64,000 nt of DNA, taken from NCBI GenBank assembly GCA_963573385.1, contig CAUYLG010051124.1, positions 34,828 through 98,827 of the forward strand, in the 5' to 3' direction. The notes beneath the pieces were generated by a model. It worked only from the letters and a program-made list of their open reading frames with translations. It had not been told where the DNA came from and did no database searches. The stretch comes from Cacajao melanocephalus. Its lineage: Eukaryota; Chordata; Mammalia; Primates; Pitheciidae. Of the stretch, positions 12,173-23,676 are shown piece after piece (the first letter of the stretch is position 1; the number at the start of each line of letters is the position of its first letter). The position numbers and the translations under genes are program-made.

Positions 12173-12939
12173 CCAAGTAAGATTTTTATATTTTCATTCT
12201 GCACCTCAATGGGATGTCTCGCATAACCTCTGCGGGATGATCCCCACTTTTGAGACCATAGATCAGCGGTGTCCACAGCAGGCCAAGAAGGGGACTGAAG
12301 GCAGGGACAGGGCTGCCAGGGGTGAGCAGGGCATGGTCAGCCCCACTCCCAGAAGCTGCCGTGTCCTGACTGGTCCCTGTAGGCGCATCACTGATTTCTA
12401 ACGAGAAAACTTGGAAAAGATCTATTGCTCCTGACTTGTCGACCAATCAGAAGAGAGTTGTTAGCTGGCTCCAGCATGTGTCTCCTAGACTTCTCTGTTG
12501 GACTCCAGATCCATTTGCCTGCTGGGTCCCTGCATCTGGGCCTCTGGGGCCCTCGGGCTCAAGATGTCCACAGCTGAGTGCATGGTTTCCTTCTGCAGCT
12601 TGTTCCCCTTGGCCCCGAGTGAGGCCAGTGTTAAGATCATTCAGAAAGTTTCCCAAATTAGGAATCTAAGTTATCCCGGAAGCCTCTCTCCCTGGTCCCT
12701 CAACTTCAGCATATTCTGTTGATCATATTCATAATCAGCAAAGGCCTGTCCCCCACTCTCTGGAATACACAGCATGAATGAAAACCCCCGGCTTAGCCCT
12801 GAGTCTTTTTATCAAGGGTCTGCAACAGACACTGTGGGCCTGCCACACACAAGCTCCTCCCAACTTCCTGGGTCTTTTTTCTTTTCTTTTCTTTTCATTC
12901 TTCTTCTATAGAGCCTGGAAAGCTAAATATTTGATTTTT
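12173..12939. other. Unclassified DNA with a short CTTTT tract
   Basis: No gene seen. A 'cttttctttt' run lies near 12877-12900. The remainder is unclassified. Confidence 0.4.
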
Positions 12940-13240
12940 CTAGACACCGGCCATTGGGTGGCCATAGGGCCCTGCTGTGGTCAACAGGATGTAAGTGGGG
13001 ATCTACTGGGGAAGGCTTTCACTCTTAGAAAGAAGAAGGGATTTTGCCCTCTGCCTTCTTCCTACATGGAAAACACATGTGATGTCTGGAAGCGTAGCAG
13101 CTATCTTGTGAGTAGGAGGGCAAGAGTCTCAGTGGAAGGACGGTAGAGGACAAAGAGAGAGACAGAGGCTGGAACCCTCGTGGCTTTGTTGAGCAGCCAC
13201 TGGCTTGGATAACCTTCCCTCAAGTTACAGGAGGAAGAGA
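12940..13240 (+). repeat. Ancient interspersed repeat, family uncertain
   Basis: Resembles a widespread old mammalian repeat: 'caacaggatgtaagtgggg', 'ccttcttcctacatggaaa', 'gtgatgtctggaagc', 'agcagctatcttgtgag', in the same order. I cannot fix the family; an ERVL-type LTR is possible. It is not a gene. Confidence 0.4.
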
Positions 13241-14035
13241 GATCCTTAATTGTTAGCCACCCTGGGTCATGTTTCCTCTTGTTCCAGCTGTATTCCAACT
13301 GGTGCTGGAACATCCTAGCTGCTCAGTAAGTGTGAGTTCCTTTCCCTTCTCCACTTGCTTGCTGCCTGACGTGGTCACTCTCTCCGCTCTCTGAGGAATT
13401 TTCTAGAACTCTAGGAGGAAATTTCATTACGCTGGCAGACAAGTCCCTGGCGAGCGTAAGCTCTCTGCAGATGAGACAATTCTTTGAACTCCTCCTGTTG
13501 GACCTGACGAGGGCTCAGTGAGTGAGGCCGCCAACTCTCAACTTCTTGTCTTTCCTCTTTTGGCAGAAATCTCTAAAAGCGTGGGCTGGGCAGACATCCT
13601 CCCGTGATGCATCCGTGCCACCCCGGGGAGATGTGGGTCACCTCCCTACAGCCCAGGCCCCCTTATGATCTGCTGCGTGCCTTCCAACTGGCCCTGCTGG
13701 AGACAAACCCCAGTGCCCAAGCCCCCTCCTCCTGGGGCTCCTAGCCCAGCACCGCCCTGTGGCCTTCCTCCCTTCCTCCTGGGACCCCCACATCTGGTTA
13801 GCAGTTAAGATGTGTGAATTCCAGCTCCTTTGTGGCTGTGGGGTCTGTCCAGGCCCCCACTGTCTCATTGCCATGACCTCAGGCCAGCCCACATGCCATC
13901 CCACCCACAGTCGCAGCTCCTGTCCCCGTCTGGCTCCCCTCATCCATCATGGGCTCTGCAGCCTCTAAGACATCGCTTCTCTTCTGGATGCAGCCTTTGT
14001 CTATGAAGTTGCCTTCATGGAGCTGCTTTACATGT
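13241..14035. other. Unclassified DNA
   Basis: No gene. The frames at 13638-13943 (-) and 13759-13968 (+) overlap antisense in GC-rich text. Confidence 0.45.
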
Positions 14036-14323
14036 TTTATTTTATTTTATTTTTTGAGACAAAGTCTCGCACTGTCACCCTTGCGCTATTTCTCAGCTCA
14101 CTGCAACCTCCACCTCCCGGGTTCCAGTGATTCTCCTGCCTCAGCCTCCCAAGTAACTAGGATTACAAGTGCCTGCCACCACGCCCAGCTAATTGTTTGT
14201 ATTTTTAGTAGAGACAGGGTTTTACTATGTTGACTGGGCTGGTCTCGAACTCCTGACCTCATGATCTGCCCGCCTTGGCCTCCCAAAGTGCTAGGATGAC
14301 AGGCATGAGCCACCGTGCCTGGC
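14036..14323 (-). repeat. Alu SINE, antisense
   Basis: Begins with a (TTTTA)n-modified tail and 'tttttgagacaaagtctcgc'; includes 'tgcaacctccacctcccggg', 'atttttagtagagacagggt' and ends 'caccgtgcctggc'. A short internal deletion removes part of the 'gcccaggctggagtgcagtgg' region. Confidence 0.96.
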
Positions 14324-14554
14324 ATACATATTTAAAAATATTATTTGCTGACATTTAAAACCAATGCCTTTCACATGCCTATTCTGCTTTCCAGGTTCTC
14401 TGGAAGAAGCCAAGACTCTGCGGGTGATGGGCCACCGTTCCTCACAGGAAGCCATCAGTGTGAGAAGGAGCTGTCCCTTCAGAAGGAGCTCCCCATCCAG
14501 TTCCCTACCAGCCTCTGCTGGTCCCTCAGACATAGGCCTGTTTACCACCCATCA
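14324..14554. other. Unclassified DNA
   Basis: No gene or named repeat; short overlapping frames only. Confidence 0.4.
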
Positions 14555-14775
14555 GAGGCTCATGGAATCTAGTTAGTGGGTCACAGCCAGAATTTAAGAA
14601 AAAAATGACATAGAATTAGATTGAACATATCAGACTGACTATACTGCATATAACAAGGCTCATAAGTATTGCTTTCTGCAACTTTTGCAATGTCCATGCC
14701 TTCATTCATGTGTACTGGGTGGCGGTGTAAATCTATTTTTTACTGTGGGTCCTTAGCTTCTAGGTCTCTGTCTCA
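14555..14775. repeat. Possible hAT-class DNA transposon remnant
   Basis: 'ctcatggaatctagttagtg' with 'gggtcacagccagaattt', and later 'ctattttttactgtgggtcc', follow a common hAT-type MER element pattern. No terminal inverted repeats could be defined, so this is tentative. Confidence 0.35.
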
Positions 14776-15344
14776 TTAAAAGGCCTCTCAATTCCAAAGG
14801 GTGAAGAAGTGGGAGTGGGCAGGGGGTGGTTGTCCACTGTTCTGGAAGTACTGCAGTGGTTTCGTCCAATAGCTTCCCGCCTCCATTCTTTTTCCTCTGG
14901 GGTTCCAGTGCATAAAGGCGTGCTTTCAAAAACGGAGGTCTGCTACGCTCTGGAAGGGATCTCCACCAGTCTCCTCCACTGGAGCAGCTTTCCCCCTGTG
15001 TACTTCCTTCAAACTCTTCCAGGTCTTAATGGTCATTACTTGAAATAAGCCCTGTGCTCTAGCAAGTTTGGGCACTGCTGGACTAAATGAAACAAGTGGG
15101 TTTCTTATCTGTAGGATTTCTCAGATACTCCGAGTGTTCTTGACATAGTGTTCTCTAGAAAATACTATAGGAAATGCATGATTAGGGGTAAAACCTGGAG
15201 GTGCTTCAAAATCTGAAGGTTTAATTTAGACTGGACTCTTGAAAGGAACTGCAGAAAGCTTGACCTTACTACTTCCCACGTGACCCAGTGAATAATCCCT
15301 CTTCATTGCCGTCATTTGGGAAATACACAGGCCATTTAGACATT
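14776..15344. other. Unclassified DNA
   Basis: No gene or repeat recognised. A T-rich stretch begins near 15100. Confidence 0.4.
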
Positions 15345-15830
15345 GATTCTGCCCTCCATAAGCTAACAGTTTACAGTGTGTAAGATGAGGACACATATGA
15401 CTAGAACACCTTGTCTCAAAGGGAAGGAAGGGTCAAGTCTTCAGAACCAGGGTTCCTGCCAGCCAAGGGGACTGGGCACTGAGAGGGAGGCAGGTGTCTT
15501 TGGGTTAGGCCTTGAAGGCCGTGTGAGATGAACACTCACGCAGAGGGGACGGGGTGGCATGGACACTCCAGGCGAGAGAGAGTGTTCTGGGGAATGTTTG
15601 GAAGAAGGTGAGCCTGAGACAAAAATAAAGGAACAGTGCTGGGGGCCAACCTGCCTGTTAGGAAGAAACAGTTTGACAAATGCTTAACAGGCACCATATG
15701 GGTCGGAAACAAGGAAATACAGGCAGGCCAGATGTTGGGGTGCCTCAAATACGGGGCTGGAGGCTTCCACCTTTGTGCTGTTGGGCAAAAGTCATGGAGG
15801 GACTTGGGGCCAGTGACAAGGGACTGCTGT
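15345..15830 (+). repeat. L2 LINE fragment, sense
   Basis: L2 3' region words in order: 'ctccataagctaacagttta', 'agatgaggacacatatgac', 'tgggttaggccttgaaggc', 'cactccaggcgagagagag', then 'atggagggacttggggcc'. Spans about 480 bp with strong divergence. Confidence 0.6.
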
Positions 15831-16899
15831 CTTTGATCACATGTATCAGAGGGGGGGACCCACTGTCTCATGGCCGGATAACCTTGTACTCCTTTCTTAC
15901 GGGGAGCCCTCAGTGCCACCCCAAGTCTCAGCTCTCTGTAACAAACAGCTGAGAACAGTGAGAACCGAGTCCCTGTCTGGTCTTTGAGATTTCCAGGGAT
16001 CCCTAGCAGCGGCACCGAGACACAGCCACCAGCCCAACCGGGGCGTTATTTCCAGGGCTGGCCTGCCAGGATGAGTCGAGCCTGTGACCCCTCTTCCCCT
16101 CCAGAATGCCTGGTGGCTCTCCCCGGTTTGGGGACCGTGTGGCTGTGGATCTGTCCTGCTGTCAGCCACCAGAACAGTGTGGCCTTGGACAAATGCTTCA
16201 TGTCGCCAGGCTGAGCAGATAACTACCCAGGACTGACACGCTCTGCCTTTCAAAGGGGGCTTCTCTGTTGCAGAGCCAAAAAGCACAATGCTTTTCCGGT
16301 CCAAGAGCAGAGCTCAGAAAAGGAGCTGTTGGGGGAAGTCGCCCAGCCTGAGCTCTGCATCTTCCTCCAAAACCTGGGGTGGAGGGAGGGATGTGTCAAG
16401 CCGGGACCAGATGGCTCCAGCTGGATTCATCTCCCGGAAAAGAGGCCACTGTCATTTCCCCTGATTCCTAGACTCACAGAGCTGGAAGGGTCCTCCAGAG
16501 ATCACTCCGTCTGTCTCCCTGTCTTGAAACGAGAAACCATCTAAGCCACCAGCTGGCATGGAGCGTAGGTGCAGAGCCTAGTGGGAAGCAGGATGGAGGA
16601 GCTCGGGGAGGTGAGAACACAGCGCCTGCTCAGCGGAAGGGCAGGGGACAGGGTAGGGAGGTGAAGCAGGGCTGCAGGCGGGAGGCTGCAGGCAGAGCCC
16701 CCAGCTGCAAAGTGCAGAGGGTGCAGGAGCCAGCGTGCAGGGCAGTCAACATGGGCCTATTTTTAAGAGGACTCCTGTGTGAGGAGCCCACGCTGTTGAG
16801 AAATCATGGGATTTGAAATCAAGCCAAGTCTCTGAGATGTTTGTACATCCGAGCCATAGATCCCTTCCGGTGGCCCTTTCTGAAAACCCCAGTGTTGTT
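15831..16899. other. Unclassified GC-moderate DNA
   Basis: No gene. A short block at about 16465-16530 ('cacagagctggaagggtcct') resembles a common ancient SINE/LINE fragment. G-rich, short direct repeats of 'ggctgcagg' lie around 16670-16700. Confidence 0.4.
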
Positions 16900-17170
16900 T
16901 GAGGTGGTTTTTTGGTCAGAAGGCATTGAAGTGTAAGGATAAAAGCAATGCATTTGGTCCTTTATTGGCAAAATAATTATTTGGCTGAAAAATCTTGTAA
17001 GCCCAATAATAACTGTGAAATCACCATGGACGTCTCATCACTGCCCTGCGCCTCACCCAGCATCTACCGAGAAATGCAAACAAGGCTCTACATTTGTCTT
17101 TCGTATTATTTTGTTCATAATTGGGTCCTGGCTTTAAAACAAAGTACATTATTGCAACGAGAAAAACAAC
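16900..17170. other. AT-rich repeat-free block, candidate conserved noncoding element
   Basis: Contains several homeobox-type cores and CCAAT-like words ('ataattat', 'ttattgg', 'aataataa', 'gccaataaaag') in 270 bp that match no repeat family I know. It stands out from GC-richer surroundings. Enhancer identity is inference only. Confidence 0.2.
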
Positions 17171-17659
17171 AAAGCCAATAAAAGTTTACCATTAGATGGA
17201 AAAAGCAGACTGGGGCAGAGGCTTCCAGAGTGGGAACCGGGGGCTGCCTGCTCAGAGGCTAGGAAGGAGGTTGACCAGACACTCCTGCTGGAAGCCTCCT
17301 GGGTCCAGTGGGTCCTGAGCTGTCTGCTTGACTGTGTCTCCCAAGGCCTGGGGCCCACATGCAGGTCTGGAGTCTGGCCACGAGGCCCACATATCCAGCA
17401 CAGGCGGCCGGTTGGAAGGGCTAAACCACTGGATACATTCAGGATGAGTGAATGGTGTTTCCGATGCTGCCACAGATACCTTGCTGCAATTGTCTGTGGG
17501 AAAGCCTGCCTCCTCCCTCCAGCCTGGAAAATGCCAGAAGGCTGGGGTCTGTCTAAGGCACTCTGGGGACAGAGCCTGGCACCCGGGAGGTGCTCAGGGA
17601 ACTAGGGGTGCCCCAGAGATGTACCTCTAACTTGAGGACCAGGATCTATTCTCTTTGAA
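17171..17659. other. Unclassified DNA
   Basis: No gene or repeat recognised. Confidence 0.4.
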
Positions 17660-17696
17660 CTGAAGTGGTCACTGCGGGCTTTAACTGGATGTCGTG
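17660..17696 (+). repeat. Short direct repeat, copy 1
   Basis: A 37-bp block containing 'ggctttaactggatgtcgtg' recurs at 18940-18976 with two mismatches and no indel, exactly 1,280 bp downstream. The flanks of the two copies do not match. It belongs to no repeat family I recognise. Confidence 0.85.
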
Positions 17697-17699
17697 GGG

Positions 17700-17895
17700 A
17701 GCACTCCAGCTTTCATGTCGTGCCTGGATTCAAACCTCAGTCTCTTCGTTTGCCGGTTGAACGAACTTAACCATTCATTTATTCTCTTTGGGCCTCAGTT
17801 TTTTTCACATGTAAAATGGGGCTAAGATGAATGAAAACAGAAATACCGTGTGGAAATCCCTGCAGTGGAGCACTTTACAGGCACTCAGGAACAAG
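17700..17895 (+). repeat. MIR SINE, sense
   Basis: 'cctggattcaaacctcagtc', 'gggcctcagttttttt', 'catgtaaaatgggg' and a degraded 3' tail are the MIR core in order. Old and diverged. Confidence 0.75.
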
Positions 17896-18325
17896 AAGCA
17901 GTATCCTTTGCTCCTGGTTCCTGGGGCCTGTTTCCACATCACTGAGATGTGATACTGGCACCTAGAATTCTAGGAATGTACGGGGGGTGAACAAGTCTGT
18001 TCACCCTCATGGACTTCGTCTTGGTGTCTAATCTGTGCAGAAATTCAAAGCAATAGATTTGACAGACTCAAAATCTTTCATTAGGCACCGGTAAGAGAAG
18101 CTTCCTTCTACCACCCTTGACAAGTGTGGATGTCTTGCTGATGCCTCCAGCTGTCAGAATGGGTGCCGGGAGCCTCGGCTTGGTGATGGGCCAGCGTGGG
18201 AAGCCCTAGGACCTGGTGGTAGGTGTGGCTTCTCAGGTGGGTGGAAGCCAGCAGCGGACCCAGGACAAGGATCTGAGGGGTATTTATGGCAGTGAGTCAG
18301 TCAGAGCTATGACATTCCGGCCGTG
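17896..18325. other. Unclassified DNA
   Basis: No gene or clear repeat. Confidence 0.4.
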
Positions 18326-18490
18326 AGTGTTTCTCAGTCTCGGCTGCCAGTTGGTGTCACCACAAAGGCTTTAAAAATGACAGTTGCCTGAGTCCCACCC
18401 CTTGAGATTGTGATTTAATTAGTCTAAGGTGTGGCATGAGCATCAGAGTTTTAAAAGCCCCCAGGTGATTCTAATGTGTAGCTAAGGGCA
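18326..18490 (+). repeat. MER20 DNA transposon (hAT-Charlie)
   Basis: 'gcctgagtcccaccccttga', 'gatttaattagtctaaggtg', 'gcatgagcatcagag' and 'cccccaggtgattctaatgt' match the MER20 order. It is non-autonomous and codes for nothing. The right terminal repeat appears truncated. Some MER20 copies are reported to act as hormone-responsive regulatory DNA in endometrial stromal cells; nothing here shows this copy does. Confidence 0.85.
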
Positions 18491-20454
18491 GGAGCCAGGG
18501 GCGCCCAGAGCAGAGCACCAGCAAAGAGGTGGAGAGTGGGAAGGTCGGCAGCACCTGCCAGTCACCTAGATGTGAGAACAGCCAGATGTGCAGAACTAAA
18601 TAAGACCAGCTTCTGGGCTGGAAAACAAAACCCCAGCCAGAGAGGACTGGCAGGAGCCCCATTTCCTGAGGTTTGGTTCAAAGTCAAAGGAAGAAGATTT
18701 GTTCCTACTCTCTGTTCCCCAAGCCCCGTGCACCGCCCTTCAAAGCCTGCACCTCTCTGCACTGCAGTTATTTGATTATTTGCCTGTTTCCCTTGGGCTA
18801 CAGAGACATTCTGGAAAGCAGAGGGTCTATTATTTTAGTCTAAGCATCCCCAGTAACAAGCACCATGCCTGGCTCAGAGCAGGGCCCTGGCTGCTGTGTA
18901 CCGAGTGGAGTAGACCCCATCTTGAGTCGCTTGTTTGGTCTGACGTGGTCACTGCTGGCTTTAACTGGATGTCGTGCAAGCTGATGCTTCTGGATCCATC
19001 AGACAGCTGCTGGTGGGTCCCAGTGCCTGAGCTGAAACAGCCTGCATCAGGAATCAGGTGATTTCATCTGTGAGGAAAAGAAAAAGAGCTTGGGGCCTGG
19101 CAGGATCGGATACCCTCTCTGATTATTTGCCTAAACGAAGACTTTCTTTAATGAAGACATGACTTCTAGTCACCATGAATCATTTTAGCTTCAAGGAGGA
19201 CATGAAGCAGCTATTACATTTCACAGAGCAGTTTCTTAATCTGGTTTATTTTTTATGTTTTGGCTTGCGCTCATAAGCCATTAATTGCTGTGCTGAAAGC
19301 CGGGGTGACGTTAGCAACCTTCCACTCAGGAGGTGGAGTGGTGGGAAGAGAAGGAGCTGCGAGCTGCTTTTCCGAGTATGAGTTGAGCCTGTCAGCTTTG
19401 ACCTTTCCATTCCAACTCAGTGCCTATTCAACAAAAACCCTGACATTCCAAAAGGCAGCATATCCAGCCCACATCTTCACGTTACAGGCCGGCCACTTTT
19501 CAGAGCCTTCTTTCTTCAGAGCTATAGCCAAAAAAATAGTTTGGCACTTCTGATACTTCTGTTCCCTAGCTTTCTGAAAAATGAAGGGAAGACAGGCAGG
19601 ATAAAAGTGTCTGTTCGCTGATGTCCATTCGCTTAAATGGCCCTGCGTTTGCTGGTAGGTGTTGACGTGTCGTGCACAGCTTTCTTTTGCGTTGAAAAGG
19701 AGAGGACCGCAGGTGTCAGAGCAAGATGAGACAGGTGGAAACCCACTTCGGTACACCTATTTTTAGCTCAGATTCTATTTAAGTGGAAGTGATAACTTCA
19801 AGGTAACTGGGAAGACAAAATGAGTCTGTTTGCACAGTAATTGTTTTGCCCAAAAAAGGAACGAACATCCTTAAGGTAATCCAAAGGCTGAGTGAAGGGA
19901 AAAATCAAAACAGGTTACTGAGAGAAGAACCTCTGTAGGAGGTTTAAAGAAATTAGCACAGCCAGAAAAATTAGTGATGAAGGCGAGTCTCCGGTTGATC
20001 AGGGCAGCCATCGAACACTGCCTTCCCTCTCTCTTATGGCAGCTCCTGAGGTTTTCAGCACCCCGGCAGGGAAAGGTCTCTAGTGAGGGGGCTGGACAGT
20101 GCTGGAGCATGTCACCACATGCAGACCACCCTGAAAATCCTGAAACCCACGTGTTGACCGCAAGCCTCTAACCTTCTGAGTCCCTCTGCCCCCACTCCGA
20201 TTATACCTACGCTTTGACCTCTTAGAGAGGCACCCCTTCCCTTTATACCTGTCATCCCCACCTCCAACTCACCCACTTCCCTCATTGGCACAGGATCCAT
20301 GGCGGATGGCTGAACTAATGTCTTGCCAAACCCACAACCAACTCCCTCATCCCCAGGTCAACTGTACCATCTTCTCTCTACTGGAAAATGCCCTCTTGGC
20401 GCAGGTGGCAGTGCCGGGCACAGCTCTGCCCAGCTCTCTCCTCTCTCCGAGGTA
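18491..20454. other. Unclassified DNA, minor L2-like fragment
   Basis: No gene supported. Text at about 18790-18895 ('agcatccccagtaacaagca') resembles an antisense L2 3' end. The frame at 18699-19061 (+) overlaps it. The stretch 19060-19860 holds AT-rich unclassified sequence. Confidence 0.4.
18940..18976 (+). repeat. Short direct repeat, copy 2
   Basis: Second copy of the 37-bp block at 17660-17696, 35 of 37 positions identical, same strand. No flanking similarity and no A-tail are visible. Confidence 0.85.
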
Positions 20455-20545
20455 GAGGACGACAGGAGAGCAGGAGTCTTGTCTGTCTCATGACCTCCTT
20501 CAGCCTGGCCAGAGCAGGTGCTTAGTAAGTGTGTGTTAAAGGAAC
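20455..20545 (-). repeat. L2/MIR 3' end, antisense
   Basis: 'caggagtcttgtctgtctc', then 'agagcaggtgcttagtaagt', is the common antisense L2-type 3' end. Short and diverged. Confidence 0.5.
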
Positions 20546-20920
20546 ATCCCCCTTGCCACGTGAAGTGGGCGTCGGGGCAGAATTCAGGAGTTCTTTGGTC
20601 TTGGCACATTTGCTGTGTGATGTAGAATAACGCTCTAGTCCATCTTTTTCTAGGTTTTCTTGAGTGCATGAGGGAAGGGGGCAGTGGCCCGAGGTGGGGG
20701 TTAATTGTCCTGGACAGGCCACGGCCCACCTTGAAGACAGCAGTCACTGAGCATGCATTGAATCCTACATAGGCAAGAGGCTGGGGTGGGCACTGCAGAC
20801 TATAAAACCCCAACCCTCCCTCCCGCCCCTCCCATCCCCCCAAGGCTCCCTCTTGGCTCTGCCTGGGATTCTCTGAGTGACTCTAGCAAGTTACTCTTTT
20901 TCCTTGAACTTCCATTATTT
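20546..20920. other. Unclassified DNA
   Basis: No gene. A TATAAAA word at about 20799 is followed by C-rich sequence, but there is no sign of a transcript. Confidence 0.4.
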
Positions 20921-20992
20921 TCTTTTTTTTTTTTTTTTCTCACTGAGACAGTTCCACCGAGTCATCTTGGTGGCGGGGGGCTGGGGGGGGAT
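20921..20992. repeat. Poly-T tract followed by G-runs
   Basis: About 17 consecutive T near 20922-20938, then G6 and G8 runs at about 20975-20991. Not an Alu: no Alu text follows the T-run. Confidence 0.7.
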
Positions 20993-22699
20993 CTCTTTTG
21001 GCTCTGATACCCCATAACTCAAGTCCCATACTGGTGGTCGGAGCTTTTTACTGGTAATTAGAATGTGCTCGGCCCACAGGGCTTTCACTGGGCCCCGCTG
21101 CCCCGCCCCACCCAGGGCAGGAACCTCTCAGGGCCGGAGGTGGACAGCAGTGACGGGAAAATCCAAGTCAATTTCAGAACAGTGCAGCCCAGCGTTAGTT
21201 GAGTGGAGGTGCAAGAGGACCGCATTGGAGACCGGATGGAAATCTGAAACTGGGGCCGAGCAAAGCAAGACGTGTCCTATTTTTCCATTTGGGATTTTCT
21301 TTCTGGCAGAAAGAGCTATTCTCTTCACCCCTCATTTGTAAAACGGGCCGATAACAAGGATGGCGACCACGTGTTACAGAGTCACTGTGAGCATTCAGCA
21401 AGAGAATACAGGAGAAGCGCGGGCACTTAGCGGCCGGAGTTCGGGTGGAGGGGCCACAAAGACTCTTATCATTCTCCCTGCAGTTTAACGTTTCCATTTC
21501 CATAAGTCCTGATAAAAGTCTCCTAGGGCTTTCCAGCTCCTGGCTTTTCTCCTGTGCAAAGCCACTTCCATTATTTTTGCTTTCAATTCAGTTTCATTAG
21601 AACAAAACAAGAAAACAAAAACATGTATTTTCTATGCCCATTACTCTAGCTCTTCCTTTGAAAAATGTCAGGCAAGTCAATGTGGTCGGTCTTAGCCGTA
21701 TTACACTTAAAAAAGATTAAAAAGATGAAATATTATTTGAAAATTATAGAAAATTGGTGGGTAATGAGACTGGCTCTGATTCACATTCAAAATAGATTTC
21801 CTATCTGGCAGGAACAGGCTCGGGTTGGGGGAGGGCAGGCTGGAGGATTTGAAGGCAGAGCTCTTAGAAACCTGGCTTTCCCCTTCTCATCTGCCTGTGG
21901 AGACAATTGATAATCTCTTCCTTTTCAGAGAAAAATATAATTTAAAAATGGTGTGCCTCCTTTTTAGTTCACAGTCTAAAGGCATTGGAATAGCAGATTC
22001 TGTTTCAAAATGAGACCTGCATGTTAATGTCACAAAAACGATCAAAAATTAAAACCCCAAATTCTTAAAAGGTAGATGTTAATAGTTCACGACAAAAGCA
22101 CTGACTGTCTCAGCAAACAAGGGATTCATGTGGGAATTGCTGTCCTTTGTGAAGATAATTACAGAGTTACTGAAACCAAGCTTTTCAGCGAATCACAGGA
22201 AAAGAAATCTTTGACCCATATTTAATATTTGAATTTCTCTCCACCTGAAGTTAGGATCAGATTTGCCTCCATGGATAAATTAGGTGCAGAAAAGCGCAGC
22301 CGGCCTGGGAGCAGGGTCGTCTTTGTGGTTCTCTGTCCCATCCCACGCCAGCCTCCAGGGATACTGGGTGACAGGCAGCAGGGAAGGCTGTGCTGATCCT
22401 CCTTCTCCTCCTGGGCTGTGAACTGTTTCATCATCAGTTTTAGGTTTTGAAGCCAACCCTTCAATGCTTGATTATTTTCTCCGAGGCATCAGGTCAAAGA
22501 TTCCTGTAGCTGTCGCCTGGGAGGACGGGAGGAAGTGGGGCTTCCTAACAAAGGTCGTTTAGCCCAGAGCTGCTCTGCTTTGAGCGTTCTGCATTTTCTG
22601 CCAAAATACACTGAAAAAATGACAAGTCATAATAGGAACAAGGTTTTAGAATTTCTGCTATATCTTTAAATAACGTTCTGTTGTCCCTTCCCTTTTTGT
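20993..22699. other. Unclassified, mostly repeat-free DNA
   Basis: About 1.7 kb with no recognised gene or repeat. The stretch 21530-22220 is AT-rich and unique-looking, with 'ttcaattcagtttcattag' and 'agataattacagagttactg'; it could be conserved noncoding DNA, which only an alignment can decide. Confidence 0.35.
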
Positions 22700-23130
22700 T
22701 TGCTTTGTACTACAAAAGTAATAAAAACGTTACAGACTGTAAAGAAAATGCAGATTAAAAAGGGAAGAAAATGGAAACTCTGCATCTTTCCATCTAGTGA
22801 TAAGCAGTATTAATATTTTGGTGGATACTTTGTGTGTGTGTGTGTGTGTGTGTAGCCATTTGGTCTTCATTCAATAAATATTCATTAGCCCTCACTTAGC
22901 ATACTTGATAGGTTAACAAAACTGCCATCATATTTAATTACTGTCTTTTTACTTAATATCCTCCATGACAATAAAACAACATCTTTCAAAATCACTTTTA
23001 ATGGCCTCATAACTTTCCATTGCATGGGTATGCAAATATGCTAAAGTAGTGTATTTCTTGAACTGATAAATGAATAGATACAATTCATCATTTCAGTGTG
23101 GCTTAACATCTAAAGGCCTTTCCCCCCTTT
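22700..23130 (-). repeat. Old L1 (L1M) fragment, antisense, with TG repeat
   Basis: 'gcagtattaatattttggtg', 'atggcctcataactttccat' and 'tgcatgggtatgcaaata' follow an inverted L1M pattern, but divergence is large. A (TG)n tract (22830-22853) lies inside it. Confidence 0.4.
22830..22853. repeat. (TG)n microsatellite
   Basis: About 11 uninterrupted TG units. Dinucleotide tracts of this length are usually polymorphic in primates. Confidence 0.95.
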
Positions 23131-23189
23131 AATCAATATATTATTAGTATTTATATTAACAGTATTATAATTTTAACAATAGTAAGAGC

Positions 23190-23310
23190 AACCATTAACA
23201 TTTCTTCGGTACTTAATTGCGTGTCAGACATTGTGCTTAAAGCTTCACATGAAATATTTTACTTAAATCCCACAAGTCTATGAAATATCTACTATATTTA
23301 TATTAACTGT
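23190..23310 (-). repeat. MIR SINE fragment, antisense
   Basis: 'gtgtcagacattgtgcttaa', 'agcttcacatgaaatatttt' and 'aatcccacaagtctatgaa' match inverted MIR order. Confidence 0.65.
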
Positions 23311-23676
23311 CAGGCTATAGCATTCACCCTAAATTCTCCGTCCCTTTATGCAAAGGAAAAATTAGATTTGTTTCTCTGTGTCTTTTAACATCACCTCAGA
23401 TTCTGCAACTTTTGGTTTGACTAAAACCAGAGAATGATTATAAAGCACCTATTATTTTAAAAAGCACAAATGTACACTGAAATACATTTTCAAGCAGTAC
23501 ATGATAGTATGCATTTCAGAAGTGAAAATCATTTGACTGTGTTTGTTTTACCTTAGTACGTTTAGATATCTCATTTTGCTTTATTATTTTGAAGCAATAT
23601 TATTAATGCCCACCCATGAAGGCTAAAATATTTAGATTATTTTCACCTCCACCTCTTTCCCTAACTTCTCTTTACA
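23311..23676. other. Unclassified AT-rich DNA
   Basis: No gene or repeat family recognised. Confidence 0.4.

Noticed and set aside
13949..14233. 94-codon sense frame
   Set aside because: Mostly antisense Alu.
20799..20806. TATAAAA as a core promoter
   Set aside because: No conserved context, initiator or downstream transcript evidence; common by chance.
20921..20992. Poly-T at 20922 as an antisense Alu tail
   Set aside because: No Alu body follows; the next bases are unrelated and then G-runs.
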